64,000 nucleotides of DNA from Purpureocillium takamizusanense (taxonomy: Eukaryota; Ascomycota; Sordariomycetes; Hypocreales; Ophiocordycipitaceae), in assembly GCF_022605165.1 (NCBI RefSeq), contig NC_063075.1, forward strand, positions 806,001 to 870,000. The letters run 5' to 3'. The notes below the pieces were generated by a model. It made no database searches. It worked only from the letters and a program-made list of their open reading frames with translations, and was not told the DNA's origin. The translations under genes and the position numbers were made by a program. Positions 12,047-24,064 of this stretch are shown one piece after another. How positions within the stretch are numbered: position 1 is the first letter of the stretch; each line of letters opens with the position of its first letter.

Positions 12047-15000
12047 GGTGGCATCTTGCGCTGGGCTGCCCGCGCCCAGACTCGGATGCGCGACGGCGAG
12101 CGCGAGGGCACGGCACCGGGCAGCACCGAGGGCACCCGGAGGGAGTCAGCCGCTCTGGGCTCCACGAGGAACTGCGGACGATGGCTACAGGAACAGAGGC
12201 GCCGGTCAAGGGGAAAAAGCACAAGCAAAAAGGCAGCACCGGCGGTCGGGCACGGCAGGAAGGTGTTCTTGTAGGAGGAGCAAGAGACGATGCGGCTCAA
12301 GTGAGGAGAAGTACTTCGTACAAATAGCATGCGCCGGGCGAGGGACGAATGATCACGGCGGCCCCGAGGTGGAGGAGGGGAGCAGGGCCCGTCCCACGGA
12401 CGCAGTTGCAGCGACGAGCGTGTACGGCTAGACTGGGGAACTGGGCCGGCCCGTGGGCCACCTGTCTCTGCTGGCCTTCCCCTCTTCTGGCTGTTCGCGT
12501 GCGGCGGCGGGTTGGCTGGCGATGGGGGAGCTGCACGCCCGTGGAGCGCGAGTGGGTTGACGGCATCAATCTGCGCGCCAGAGACGAGACGAGCCGGCCA
12601 CGGTTGGATAGGATGGGCCCGTCGTTGCGATGGAGGGGTGGATTCCGCACGAAGGCCCCCCGTTGACACGTTAGTAGCACGTCCGTGGGTAGCTTCTTGT
12701 TGTGCTATCATCCAAGCTACCATGTATGTATGTATTCGTGTGTATGCATGTCCCGTCAACTCAACCGGGGCCAGCCGCCGCGGCCGCCGCGCCCCAGAGC
12801 AGAGCAGCTGCGCGTCGAAGTGAATGGGGACCGTGGCATGTGCGTGCGCCTCGCTGGGCTTCGTTGTCGTCGGTGCCCGGTTTGGTGGCTTGATATCGTG
12901 GCGCCCTTTTTTTTGTTTGGTGTCTAATGGGTGCCGCCGGGGCCAGCTCTGCTGCTGGTGCTGGTGCTGGTGCTGCTGAGACGTCGTCAGCAACGAGGCC
13001 CCCGAGATGCACAATGCGGAGACGAGACGACACCTGATTCCAGCACGTCCGTCCTGTCGACGTTGCACAGCGTCGGGGTCTGACCCCTGCTTGCGCACAG
13101 CGCCCATACAGTACGGGTTTGCTAGGGCAGAGAACGTTGCACTCCGGCCAGAGGGGTCCAAATGGAAGCACCGGCGGCCCAAGGCGGGCCAGATGGTGCG
13201 CCCGCCGGCTGGACCACGGCTCACCTACTATACCTAAGGTGCCTTACCTACTACTACTAGTAGTCCTCCACCCCCGCCGCGTGCGCTGGCTTGACGACGG
13301 GCAACAGGCGGCACTGTGGGCTGATCCAAGACGGGCCTTGGTTGGCGCGTGGTGCCATTTGCACGCCGCGTTGCGGGCGCGGGGGCGCGTCTCACGGCCA
13401 CGGACAGGAGTTGCTGTTGTCGGGCTCGTTGCTCCCCTGCTGCTCCGGGCGTCGTCCCGCTTTGCGGCTTCGCGCCCCGTATGTCATCGATGACCCCCGT
13501 CTGGCGACGGCGACGGCTCGGCGTCCCATTTGCGTGGTTACTTGTTTGATGCCCCGTTTCGGCGGCGTGAGTCGTCGGGGCGGGGGGTGCCGGCCCAGTC
13601 GAGGCCACGTTGATGATGCCGTCGAGACAGAGTGACAATGGGACGGGATGCATAGAAGGCCTGGAGGACCCCCCTCTTCGGACAACTTGAGAGGGGGGTG
13701 GTGGGCGCCAGCGGCCTGCCAGAGTGCCTGTCCGGGATTGGCGCGACCACCACCTCGACCCCCTGTGGCGCCAGTTGGTGCCGGGCCAGGCCCACTACCC
13801 GGTCCGCCAACTTTTAGCGCCCTGCCAGCCATAGCACCTGGCGTCGGTGGGACCAGCGCTTGTGGTGGCGGGTAGGGAGGTGTTCGTTGCGGCGGGCCGA
13901 TGCCCCGCGGGGTCGCATTGAACGTCGGGTCAAGGTGGTGCCCAGAACTGGCAGATTGCAGACGGTCCGTCGCTGGTGCCCGCTGCAGCGCCCGCCCGAG
14001 CTCCAGAGTCCAGAGTGCTCCGTGGGCCCAACCTAAGAAGCCGCCCCCGCCCCTCCCAGCAGCAGGCGCGATTGATCAATCCAACCTTGAGCTACTTTAC
14101 CTTGGGCTGTTCCAGTCCATGGATGCTTGCTAGGTATGGCTGCCTGCGCTTGCACCTCAAGCTCAGGTGGCAGCAGGCGCACGGCGCAGGGATCTGGGTA
14201 CCTTAGGTACCACCTATGTATGCCCTGGACGTCAGTCGGGTCCGGGGGGAGGGCAGGGCACACACCCCAGAGCGCCGCACCGCCGGAAGCGACCAGTCAC
14301 AGGCCTTTAGTTGTTGCGCGTCGACGCAGCTGGTGCATGGATTGCGATTCGTACGACTGCACCTCGTAATATGAACCTCGCACCCAAGGCAATCTTCCAG
14401 CCATGCATCCCATGCGCCCTCCGCTTCTAACCAACCATCTCGCCGGCACACCCTCGGTCCTCTTGAGACACACTCGCGGCGCGAGGAGGCACTGCCCTCC
14501 AGCGGTCAAAGCGAGGCGGCACGCCGGACGCACCATCTCGCACTCACTGACTGACATGACTGGCAGAACCTGGCTGCAGATGACGCCCGAGGAAATGACA
14601 GCTGGACTCGACGTTGGAGCCTGACAGTCCTTCCTCCTGTCATCATCAACATTGTCGTGCGTGCGTGCGTGCGACCGACGTCTGCCCTGACCCTGGCCCT
14701 GGCCCTGCCCTACCGTCTCGTGCCCAAGGCGAGGCGACCTCACCTTGGTTGGAGCCGCAGTCTCACCACGAGCTGTAAGAGCACAAGTGCCCCCAGGGCT
14801 GCGTGCCAGCTAGACCCAGCCGTCCCGCGCGTGCGAGTGTGACGGACCAGACACCAATTCCCCCCCCCCCCCCCTACCCTACCTTGCCTACCGTCTGCCC
14901 TGCTGCTGCCAAGTAAGGCAAGGGAACCTCGGAGCAGCAGCTGCAGCAGCACCACCTACCACCTCACTCCCTCCCGCTCTGGCATTCAAGGTACTTACTT

Positions 15001-15199
15001 ACTTTGCACACCTCATGGCCTGAATCTCCGACGACTCACAATCCGCAGCCTCGAGGACTCGCGTGCCTCAGGCTGTTCGTTCCAAGACATGGCCGCTGCT
15101 TGTCGCTGGCGCTGACACCCACGCCCTCGCCGACGCTGCGCTCCGTTGCGGTGCGACGATGACGACGGCCGCCTGCAGCCGTCGCCCAGCTCGCCCTCC
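12047..15199. other. Divergent intergenic region, 3.15 kb
   Basis: Lies between the head-to-head DUF6590 and coiled-coil genes and so contains both promoters. Notable content: TACTTCGTAC at 12312-12321, short (GGTGCT)n near 12954-12975, TACCTA/TAGGTA motifs near 13229-13260 and 14198-14215, a GTGC-type repeat near 14657-14670, and a C15 run at 14860-14874. Open frames are low-complexity and unsupported. Confidence 0.55.
14860..14874. repeat. Poly-C (C15) tract
   Basis: Fifteen consecutive C about 330 bp upstream of the start codon at 15200; a second, shorter example of the homopolymer type seen at 7897-7951. Confidence 0.9.
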
Positions 15200-17647
15200 A
15201 TGGAAACCGCCGTTTGCAGCCCTGCCAGCCTGGTACCGCTCTTCGATGCCATGGCCTCTCCCGCCGATGCCTTCGACGTTGATTTCGATAACGACCGACA
15301 CACGGATGTCTCCGTATCTCACTCCCACTTCGCCACGACCGCATCGTCCCATGGCGACGACGACATGAAGGGGAGCGACGGCTGGCGCCTCGCAAGCGAC
15401 GCGTCCACGGTGTCGAGCAGGGTCACGACACCCGATCCGGTGCCGCCGCCGCCGCCGCGAGTGCCGTTGCCAGGCATTCTTCGAGCCCCCTTCGCCGGCC
15501 GAGCGGTCGACCTGCCCACGCCGTCCGTTCCTCCACCGCCAACCGGCATCTATCTGTCTCGACGTTCCAACAAGGCCCCCGACGCCGTTGTCCCTCCTCA
15601 ACACGACAATGACTATGCAGATACCCGCGGCTGCAGCACACCACAAAATCGACATCCGGTCCCGTCGAGCCAGCTGCCTCCGCACTATATTCCCCCGCCT
15701 CCCTTTGCTGCATACGGGACAAGATTCCTGGACGAGCATGGAACGGTACTACCGCCGCCGCCGCCGCCGCCTCCTCCTCCCCCCGCATTTCCAAGCCCGA
15801 ATGAGCTATATGACCTGTCTAGTCTGCCCCAAGAGACTTTGTCAAGCTCACTGCCTCTTCCTCAGACCAACACCACGCCAACCACGTTTCAACAGACGCG
15901 ATCTTTGAACAATGCTACGATCAATGGTCGACAGGCTCATCGCCCTCAAAGCAAAAGCGAATACTCCGATTCTTCCTTGTCATCAAGGCAGCGGTTGGAA
16001 GACACGTCGTGGAGCTCCGATTCGTCGTCGCAGGAGGATCCCGTCGCTTACCGCAATGCCCGCCAGTTTCCTCCCTCCTTTCCAGCGCGCCCGAGAAGTT
16101 TTCCATCAGTTCCGCGGAGCCGATCCCTCGCGACGAACCGCATCAAGACTTGGGTCTCTCAGTACGAAAAATCACAGAGCCCTATGCGCACGCGATCTGA
16201 TGGTACTGGGTTGACCAAGGAGCTGGGGGAGGCGGCCTCGCAAGACAATGAGTCGGCCGTCTCGGCCGTCTCATCCTACGCAGAGGTGGAGCTTCTATGG
16301 CAGCAGCTCAAGGAAAAGAGAGCAAGGCTTGGTGAGATCAAGGCACAGATGGCCGAGCGTCGGGAAGAGCTGCGACGCCTGCGCCGTCAGCGGAACGAAG
16401 CGGACAATGCGTTTATGAGTCTTATCCGCCCGATGTTGGTTAGCCAGCGCGGGATGCTCCAGACATCGGTGCGAGTGTTGGACAGTCGAATAGCCGACAT
16501 GCAAGACCTGCGAGACGAGTACCATGCCCGCGAATCAGACTACGAAATCCTCGAGCAGATGATGGACGACGAAGAGAAGCAGCTCAACGACCTGGAGACG
16601 CGATTCTTCAGCTTGTTGGCTGCCGGCCAAACAAAAGCACACAGGGCACCACGATCCATCACGTCGGAGGATTCGTCTCACAACCTGCCCCACCTACCCA
16701 TCGAGTTGCGGGGTATCGCTTCCGACAAGGCGCTCGAGGATGTCCATCCTCTCTACGTGAAGCTCACATCTGCCGTTGGCGATCTTGAGAATGCGAGGGA
16801 GGAGCTCGAAGACTTGTTTTACGTGAACCACCAGTACGAGTTCGAAGCCGAGCTCAAGAAGACAACTGGAAAGTCAACCACGCAAGATATGGAGGAATTT
16901 TTCGAAGAGTTTCCCGCCGAGGAGGCGAGGATGAGGGCCGAAGTCATCAAGCTGGAGAATAAGGTCCAACGTCTGAAGAAGGTGTGCGAGGACAAGGGCG
17001 TCATGCGCAAGCACATGTCTCTGCGCATGGCGTACGCCCTAGACCCAAACACCAAGTTCGATGATATGGAGCTCGAGGATAAGGCGTCAATTCTCGCAAG
17101 GCACAAGTCACTGGCCCACGACGTGTTCCCGGAGCTCCTATCGCAGCCTAACCACGTCTTGGCCCAGCCTGAGCCGCAGACTTCACTCAAAGCCTACACG
17201 ACGGCCGCAGCCTTGCCCGATGACGATCCTCAGAAGCGGGACAGACAGCGGCTAGCCGCCAAGGAGTACTCGATCGACAGCTTCGCGCGCGGACAAGAAG
17301 GCGGAGGCACAGGAGACCTTGTGAACAGATGGCTGCTTCAGCAACTGAGGCTATCGCGGCTTAATGTGCAACTCTTGCACTCGACCTTTGTCTGGAGCCG
17401 ATCCCTCAAGATTCGCAATCTTTGGCGCTGGCAACACGACGTGATATTCTATTGGTGGCGTGACAACACCGTGGACCTGACAGAGGGCGAGATTCCTGGC
17501 CATCGCATCACCACCCTGGGCTCGGACTACTCATCGCGGTTAGGGACACCAGAGATGTCAAGGGCAGCGTCGGACGGGCAGCTGGGCCGGCCGCTGCGCA
17601 CCTTGCATCGCTTCGACAGCGACGACGCAATTACAGTGGGCGGCTGA
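15200..17647 (+). CDS. Conserved coiled-coil protein of unknown function
   Basis: Single-exon gene of 815 residues. The frame extends upstream to 15146 without an ATG, so the first ATG at 15200 (METAVC) is chosen. The N-terminal 350 residues are disordered and rich in Pro/Ser, with an 11-residue polyproline run near residue 184 encoded by CCG repeats. Residues about 360-475 and 530-620 are heptad-rich charged helices (QLKEKRARLGEIKAQMAERR and similar) predicted to form coiled coils. The last 150 residues include a Trp-rich block with IRNLWRWQHDVIFYWWRD near the end. No enzymatic motif, signal peptide or clear membrane segment. The pattern suggests a cytoskeletal or scaffolding protein, but that is inference. 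The gene itself is confident because of its length, composition and ordered C-terminus. Confidence 0.8.
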   Translation: METAVCSPASLVPLFDAMASPADAFDVDFDNDRHTDVSVSHSHFATTASSHGDDDMKGSDGWRLASDASTVSSRVTTPDPVPPPPPRVPLPGILRAPFAGRAVDLPTPSVPPPPTGIYLSRRSNKAPDAVVPPQHDNDYADTRGCSTPQNRHPVPSSQLPPHYIPPPPFAAYGTRFLDEHGTVLPPPPPPPPPPPAFPSPNELYDLSSLPQETLSSSLPLPQTNTTPTTFQQTRSLNNATINGRQAHRPQSKSEYSDSSLSSRQRLEDTSWSSDSSSQEDPVAYRNARQFPPSFPARPRSFPSVPRSRSLATNRIKTWVSQYEKSQSPMRTRSDGTGLTKELGEAASQDNESAVSAVSSYAEVELLWQQLKEKRARLGEIKAQMAERREELRRLRRQRNEADNAFMSLIRPMLVSQRGMLQTSVRVLDSRIADMQDLRDEYHARESDYEILEQMMDDEEKQLNDLETRFFSLLAAGQTKAHRAPRSITSEDSSHNLPHLPIELRGIASDKALEDVHPLYVKLTSAVGDLENAREELEDLFYVNHQYEFEAELKKTTGKSTTQDMEEFFEEFPAEEARMRAEVIKLENKVQRLKKVCEDKGVMRKHMSLRMAYALDPNTKFDDMELEDKASILARHKSLAHDVFPELLSQPNHVLAQPEPQTSLKAYTTAAALPDDDPQKRDRQRLAAKEYSIDSFARGQEGGGTGDLVNRWLLQQLRLSRLNVQLLHSTFVWSRSLKIRNLWRWQHDVIFYWWRDNTVDLTEGEIPGHRITTLGSDYSSRLGTPEMSRAASDGQLGRPLRTLHRFDSDDAITVGG

Positions 17648-18692
17648 GAGCCAGCCGGCCTTTACCAGATACGGGCTCCCTTCGCGCTCGGAGTTTGCCC
17701 GTTACAGCGTGTCTTTTTGGTTTTATTTTTGCTGCTTGCATCCTTTTCAAGCTGCGAGGCGTTTCGCTATGCGGACTCTGTGGGACGTGGACGTGGTCCA
17801 GGTGGACAAAATTTGAAGGGCAAGGACATGGAGCAGGACTTTGAGGCCTTCCCACTTACGGCACCAGTTGTGCGCAGAGCGAGGACGGGCATGTGATACC
17901 CCGCCGTGGACGTGGATTCCACGGCAACTTCAACATGTATCTGTACGGAAACGGGTCTTGGATTTGCACCGATTTTGCTCCATGATGATTGCTGTCTTGT
18001 TTCGTTTGGGTTTCTTCGATGATATTCCGGGATTGCTTTAGCGGGCGTGAGCGAAATAGATTGCGGGCGAACCCGTATGGTAGCTCTGGGCTCATGTTCA
18101 CTGCCCGCGTCGTGTAATGTCTGGGACTATTCGGAACTGGATGTGATGCCATAGGGATTCTTAATATGTTGATCGCGACAATCTCGGGGTTCGAGAGCTG
18201 CAGACCCATTGTTGGTGGCGTTCAGGACCGGGGGAAGGGGGGCCGTTTTTTCGCTGCCCCGCCATCTGATTTCGGCTGTTTCTATTTGTTTCATGTTGTT
18301 TGGAAAGCACAAAAGACACCAACCTAACTACTGAGTTACGCCTCCCAGCACTGAACTAGTGGTTTGTGATGGAGCTTTATCGACTAGGGTTCCATCATTT
18401 TAGCTCCCGCTCCCCACTGGAGGCCCCCCCCCCTCCCCCGCGTCCCGTCCCGCCCCACGATGTGCCAGGTGGGGTGGTTTACTTGGTGGGTGGTGGGCTG
18501 GACTCTTGTTGGTGTTGGTGGTGCTGCTTGTTGCGCCGCATGCAATGAGTGGGACGCCCGCCGCGACGTTTCTGGAGCGAGAGGGGGGATCGTGCGTGCG
18601 GACCTCCAATGTCTATACTGTACCTACCTGCCCGGTAACTACCTACCCTGGCATCTACCATGCCACCTACCTTAAGTAGTACCTACCTATCG

Positions 18693-18716
18693 TACTTCGT
18701 ACAAAGGTACGAAGTA
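18693..18716. repeat. Perfect inverted repeat (10-bp arms, 4-nt loop)
   Basis: TACTTCGTAC at 18693-18702 is followed by AAAG and its exact reverse complement GTACGAAGTA at 18707-18716. The arm is the same motif found singly at 12312 and 32150. It sits five bases before the GT microsatellite. Confidence 0.85.
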
Positions 18717-18719
18717 AAT

Positions 18720-18721
<2 letters not shown>

Positions 18722-18759
<38 letters not shown>
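18722..18759. repeat. (GT)19 microsatellite
   Basis: Thirty-eight bases of uninterrupted GT repeats in noncoding sequence; likely length-polymorphic between strains. Confidence 0.95.
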
Positions 18760-18762
<3 letters not shown>

Positions 18763-20324
18763 CCCCCTCTCCCTTCAGCGCAGCGCAGCCTCCGGCCACC
18801 CGGCCGGCCATCCAGTCCACGTGCGAAGAACGATGAGGAGTACAAGTACAGAGGACAAGAACGAAAGACACGGGGATAAAACAGCGGCGCCGAGTCGGTC
18901 TTGGAGGAGGAGGGAGAGCGGGACCAGCTATACTAGGTACTACCTAGGTAGCTAATAAGGCTTGATTGAGGCAGTTTGTTCGCAGGGCTCACCCATCCTC
19001 TCTCATCCAGAGGGCTTCTTCTCCTCCCTGGTTCTCACTCTCTCACCACCATTCTTTTTTTTTTTTTTTCAAAAGGTCGCCATACCCCGCCGTGTCCGTT
19101 GCAAGTTCGGAGGGAGGAAGGAAGGGAAGGGAAGGGAAGGGGCATGTTCCACGCACGCCTGCTGAAGTTGGCACGCAGCCAGGCCAAGGTTCCTCTCCTG
19201 TTAATAAGGTGGATGGGGGGCAACACGGTACACAAACCGGGGAGGGGGAAGGCTGCTGCTGTCCCATGTGACGACGTGATGCCAGTGGCTTAGTACCTAC
19301 CTACGAATATCCCCCATCGGGAGAGGTAGGGTAGGTAGGGGGTAAGTTTTTAATCAAAAACTCGAGGGCGTGAGCATCTCGCGCGCGCGCCACGATGACA
19401 CAGCACTCCGAAGGGAGTTCAGCTTTCGTTTACCAGCTTGCTTGCTTGCTTGCCACCTGGCATGCCCACGGCACCTACTCTTTTTTACCAAGGTACCTCC
19501 CCTATCTACTGTATACTGTACCTGCGCGCGTCTTTGCGGCCAGGCTTCTCATTACGGGGGTTGCTTGTCGCAAAGGCAGCGAGCCGGTCGGTCGACAAGG
19601 GAGCGACGAAACACCAACTCCTGGACATGGGGATGGGGACCTTTTTGCATGTGCCTGCCTGCCTGCCTGCCTGTTCCTATTTGTGTGTGTGTGTGTGCGG
19701 TGTGTGTGATGGAGACGCGACACCCGCCGGAAGAGGCAGTTAGATGGGCGGTGCTGGACGCGCGCTCTGGGACGGCGCGGTCACGGTTTGGAGGGAAGCA
19801 TGAGGGAGGGAGGGATGGAGCAGTCAACCCTCCGTCGCGCCCTCTGGCTTTGTGTGTTGTTACTCGATGTCCGTCTGGTGTGACACCCGGCTGTACAGCT
19901 CCCTGCTGAGGACGTCATGTCATGCTCCCCAGGCGAAGTCGCGTTTCCGCCTCTCGGCAGAAGCGGGCATGCATGCTAAGAGTGTGGAAGTGCTGCAGCC
20001 CTGACCGTGCATTAGCCGCGGGGGTCTGCTGGCTAGTTACAGATGGGCCGGCAACGAGGTCACCAGATGCGCCACGCCAGGAAGATTCACGGGGTGTTGT
20101 CTTCTTAGTCCTCTAGGTAAGTATTATCCTTGCATATTGTGTAATGCTCCAGCTCCAGTTGTCGGTTGCCCGAGGGGGCGTCCCAATCTCGGCTCATTCT
20201 CAATGGGGAACAGGAGCAACTACACCGCGGTGAAGAAGGAAAAAATGAGAGCATCATGGCCACCCGCCAAGGGAAGAATACTTTTAATCCCTTCGGCATC
20301 CGTTGAAACACGGCCAGCGGCCCG

Positions 20325-20927
20325 TCAGAGACCAAAGCAGCCCAGGCCAAACATACCCTTCGACTTGCCCTTACTACTCTGCTGCGGTTGTTTCTTTGCC
20401 TTCACCGATGACTGCCCAGTGTCCTTGGATTGGGCGCTGCTGAGGCTGAAGGGGCGGCGTTGTTGCTGGCGGTCGACCGACCTTTTGGATGTGCTTTTTC
20501 GGCGTCGCGACCGGTCCGTGGCGCGCTTGCGAGGCTCGTGCTCCCTCTTAGCTCTGTGCCTCAGCGGCTTCGAGCCTGTGGCCTGGTGCGAAGCGGTGTG
20601 GTGGCCCTTTGCCTTTGACTGGGCATCGAGGCGACGGTCCTTGCTGCTGCCGCTGACGATGCCCTTTGGAACTGTCAGGCCGGACGGGAGGCTCGTGTAC
20701 GCCGACGGGGGCCCGGTCTCGGCGCGGAAACGGGGAGGGGGTGAATCTCTCGAGTATCGACGGCCTACTCGAGCTCGAGCAACGCTGTCCAGCGACACGC
20801 GCCGAGAGTCGGTCAAGGCCTGGCTGCGGCTATTTCGCCTCTCCGCGCCGCGATCCGCCTTCGCGATGCACGCAGCCAGGGTAGCGTAGCTGTAGCCCTG
20901 GCTAGCTGTACCGGCGCGAAGGCCCAT
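20325..20927 (-). CDS. Hypothetical basic protein
   Basis: Open frame of 200 residues from the first ATG (20925-20927); the frame continues upstream only through a non-ATG codon. The N-terminus reads MGLRAGTASQGYSYATLAAC and looks ordered. From about residue 25 the protein is strongly basic and low-complexity (KRATDRSRRRKSTSKR and similar), ending in GMFGLGCFGL with a hydrophobic tail. No domain recognised. The basic middle could be nuclear or nucleic-acid binding, but this is a guess. An upstream exon cannot be excluded. It may be a fungal orphan family or a chance frame in GC-rich DNA. Confidence 0.45.
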   Translation of the reverse strand: MGLRAGTASQGYSYATLAACIAKADRGAERRNSRSQALTDSRRVSLDSVARARVGRRYSRDSPPPRFRAETGPPSAYTSLPSGLTVPKGIVSGSSKDRRLDAQSKAKGHHTASHQATGSKPLRHRAKREHEPRKRATDRSRRRKSTSKRSVDRQQQRRPFSLSSAQSKDTGQSSVKAKKQPQQSSKGKSKGMFGLGCFGL

Positions 20928-23233
20928 GTTGTCGCCAGGCCTAACGCCATATGATGGCCCACGCGGCCTTGTTGCGTCCAAAGTCGTTGCGATTCGTGAG
21001 CGTTTGGCGCGCTATAGCGTGAAATGCGGGCAGCGACGGCAATAGTCGTGAAATTCGGCAAGGTCTTTTTGTAAGTGAGATGAATGGAAGAAGCTGGATT
21101 TGATATTGCGAGATGTTGCTCGGCGGCCTTGAGCTGCAAGTGCATGTGCAGGGGAGCGACGTCTTTGTAGGTGTCGGGGAGGCATGTAAGGGAGCAGAAG
21201 ACTGACACTGCGTCCACCATTGAGGCACGGGAGGTCGTTCGTTCCATCATCTACATTCAACGCAAGAAGGAGAAGGAGTCGTCCAAGTGCAAACGAGCGG
21301 TACGTCTCTGGCCACTCCATGGCAGGTGGCAGAGGCGGTGAGAGCCTCGCTCCTCCCCCAAAGCTGACAAGCTTGTCCAGGCAGTTGAAGCCAGGGGAAC
21401 AACCCTCCTTCACCCCTCTAACGAGCGGCACGACAGCGTACTTGCCATGCGTCGCGATGCCACAATCAAAGTATTGCACCAACCAGCCTTATGGTGCAGC
21501 GTTCTCCTCGCTGGCGCTTCAACACAGCTCTCTCCTGTGCAAAAGGGGAGCCACGACGGGCGCGGACTCTCACAATAACAAAGTCAGGGAAGTTATCACC
21601 CCAAAACAGGGTTTCTTCCCCTTAAACCCGCTCAAGTAAGATAGGCGCGATAAACGCGTGTCCGGCCCAAGCGGCTCCTGCTGGACGGGCGCTGGGCGAT
21701 GGTGCAACCGGTCAAACCCCCTGGGCTCCGACCCCTTTACCGTCGTCTCGAACACACCAGTATGCCAGTACGCAATCTGTTCAAATTTTCGAGCTCGCAC
21801 GATGCCATGAGGTACTGGATCCCAGGCTATCGGTTGCACAGAGTGGTACTAGAGTTGCTAAAGCGCGTCGATAACTTGACTGACTAGTACATCCTCTTCA
21901 GTCGACCACGTCTCAAACGAGCTGCGGGACTGAGTTCCTATAATACAAAAAAAATGCGTTGAACACACTGCTCAAAATCCTCTTTGCCATGATCCGAGCC
22001 GTCGCCCCCTTTGTTCCATTCATGACGGAGCATATCTATAGCCTCCTCTAGCACCACCTCGGCGCGGTCCTCAGATCATACAGGGATGCCCGGAGCGTCC
22101 GTTTTCTCCCGCCCTCAACAGCCCAGGACTTGCGTTTGGACGCTGAAATGGGGCGGAGGGTGCCGGCCATGCAGCCCAGGCGAGTGGCGCGTGAGGAGAG
22201 GAGCATACTCACCCGAGAGGCCACCGCTGCGTCTCATCGTGGTTAGCGACGCACATATCGTCTCCGACACGGAAAATCCCAAAAAAAAAAACATATATTC
22301 AGGAAGACCTGAACGTCGATATCGGGCTGTCGACCAATGAGGGAGAATGCGGCATCGGTCTAGAGGCGAGAGCTGGCTGGAAAATCTTTGGGTAAGACGA
22401 TGCCGGGTGATCAGCTCGAAGACGCGGAAAGGCTGAAACCCCAAGAGTAGCGTAAGCTGCTCTCCCTTCTCTCGCGCAAGAGCAACTCAAGTCGTATCAA
22501 CAAAACGGCAAGCTGACACGGCGAGGTTGAGCTCGGCGAAGGGAGACTCGGCGGTCGCGCGGTTTTGGACGCAGCCTGCGCAGGTAGATGGCAATGAAGG
22601 GCCCCCCACAATGGGAGCCAGAGTTTTGCGGCCGGCGTCGTGGTTCTGCCAGACGAGGCTCTGAATCCCGAAGTGGCTGACGACCCGTCTCCCGCGGGAG
22701 GTGACGAACAGGGTTTCAGCGGGCTGCGAAAGCCGGTAACGCTGGTGCCAACTGGCGAGGTCAGATGCAATACGCCGCGAAGTCAAACCTAGACGGCATG
22801 GATTTTCGGATCGGTTCTTTCTGAGAGAGAAGAGCTGCGCAAGGGGGGCCGCCCCGAGGCACGTTTGACGAGGCGGCACATTGATGCGCACCAATGAGCG
22901 AACAAGTCCTGCTCCAAGAGGAGCAGGGGATTGGGACACTAACGCTTACACTGCGTCTGTTGAAGAATCAGTGAGTCGTGAGTATGTAGATGGAATGCAT
23001 CTGTCTATTGAATGATTAGCGAGCCGTAGGCATGTACGTGAATGCAACTTTTGGTTATATCCTACCTCCAAAGCTCTGGCACCCCGATGGTCTGTTGCCT
23101 ATAACCGTCGCTCTCGGGCTCTGTTAAATGTCCGAGTGTCCTGTTCAAAGGACGACAACAAAGCCCACATCTGTATAAGAACAATCAAACTGATTAAGGG
23201 GTGGATTCCCGTCGTGATAAGAGACTGGACATG
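20928..23233. other. Intergenic spacer, 2.3 kb
   Basis: Lower GC than its surroundings in places. Open frames on both strands (for example 21012-21482 and 22487-22939, both minus) match no family I know. No terminal repeats or transposase motifs were recognised. Confidence 0.5.
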
Positions 23234-24064
23234 TCATCGCCGGGAGGAGGGTGTATACGCCGCAACCCTCCTCGCAAAGGTCACCAGGTCCTGGGCCTCC
23301 AGCACGTCCTCCCCGACCATGTCCTTGCGCCATTCCAGCGCCCTCAGCTGGGCCTGGAGCTGCGAGGCCTCGGTGCGCACCCTCAGCAGGCGCTCCGTCT
23401 CGGCGTCGTTGAGCTGCGCCCGGCGGAAGAGCAGCCCGTTGCGCACCCGCTCGTAGAGGTCGAGCTTGCGCTCCACGGCCGCGATCTGGGCGCTCAGCCC
23501 GCTCAGGTCCCGCGCCATCTCGTCCTTGCGCTTGGCCGCGTGCGCGCCCGCCGAGGCGACGTACGCGCGCTCCGAGGGGGTGAGCCGCCTGATGGTGGCC
23601 AGGGTGACGCGTCCGCAGGCGCGGCGCCCGCGCTGGCAGAGGAGGTGCCCGAGGAGCTCGCATATGGAGCGCTTGGGGGTCGGGGGCGGCGCGGAGAGGG
23701 ACGCGCGGGTGGGACGGCGGGTGAGGCGGAAGTGGCGCTGGGGGCGGTTCACATACGAGTGCATCGTGGCCGTCTTCTCCCGCCTGGACAGCAGCGGTAA
23801 CCGGTTCGGTCCGTACCATCTTTGCTTGGGGCTGCTTGCTGCTTCTGTTCCTTCTCCTCCCGTTGCTGCTGCTGCTGCTGCTGCTGATTCTGACTCCGTT
23901 GTTGCTGAGGTGGGCTTCTCGCTCGGCTGTTCCCCGGTGAAGCTCTTGGCGATGCGTGAACTGGCGATGCGCGAAGGGAGGGAGCGTAGCCAGTTGCGAA
24001 GGCCGGGCCAACGCGGCTTGCCGCTCGATGATGCGTGGCTAGGGCCCGGCATGAGAAGGGCCAT
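23234..24064 (-). CDS. Hypothetical protein with C-terminal coiled coil
   Basis: Open frame of 276 residues from ATG 24062-24064 (MALLMPG). The N-terminal third is Ser/Ala-rich with an alanine run encoded by GCT-type repeats (near 23864-23885). The middle has a Cys-containing helix (SICELLGHLLCQRGRRACGR). The last 110 residues are a charged heptad-like helix (KRKDEMARDLSGLSAQIAAV onward, then RTEASQLQAQLRALEWRKDM) ending in RRVAAYTPSSRR. No enzyme motif. The regular coiled coil argues for a real gene; function unknown. Farther-upstream in-frame sequence is low-complexity and not included. Confidence 0.6.
   Translation of the reverse strand: MALLMPGPSHASSSGKPRWPGLRNWLRSLPSRIASSRIAKSFTGEQPSEKPTSATTESESAAAAAAATGGEGTEAASSPKQRWYGPNRLPLLSRREKTATMHSYVNRPQRHFRLTRRPTRASLSAPPPTPKRSICELLGHLLCQRGRRACGRVTLATIRRLTPSERAYVASAGAHAAKRKDEMARDLSGLSAQIAAVERKLDLYERVRNGLLFRRAQLNDAETERLLRVRTEASQLQAQLRALEWRKDMVGEDVLEAQDLVTFARRVAAYTPSSRR

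Larger units (their letters stand above)
17648..20324. other. Intergenic spacer, 2.7 kb, repeat-rich
   Basis: Contains no supportable gene. It holds a perfect hairpin (18693-18716), a (GT)19 microsatellite, a cluster of TACCTA motifs at 18620-18690, TACCTAGGTA at 18941-18950 region, a T15 run near 19055-19069, (GCTT)n near 19437-19452 and (GCCT)n near 19653-19673. Confidence 0.55.

Noticed and set aside
11938..13224. 428-codon minus-strand frame upstream of DUF6590
   Set aside because: Low-complexity Arg/Ser/Pro composition, wrong frame for DUF6590 exon 1, no recognised family.
20928..23233. Degenerate transposon
   Set aside because: No terminal inverted repeats, target duplications or transposase motifs could be found by eye.
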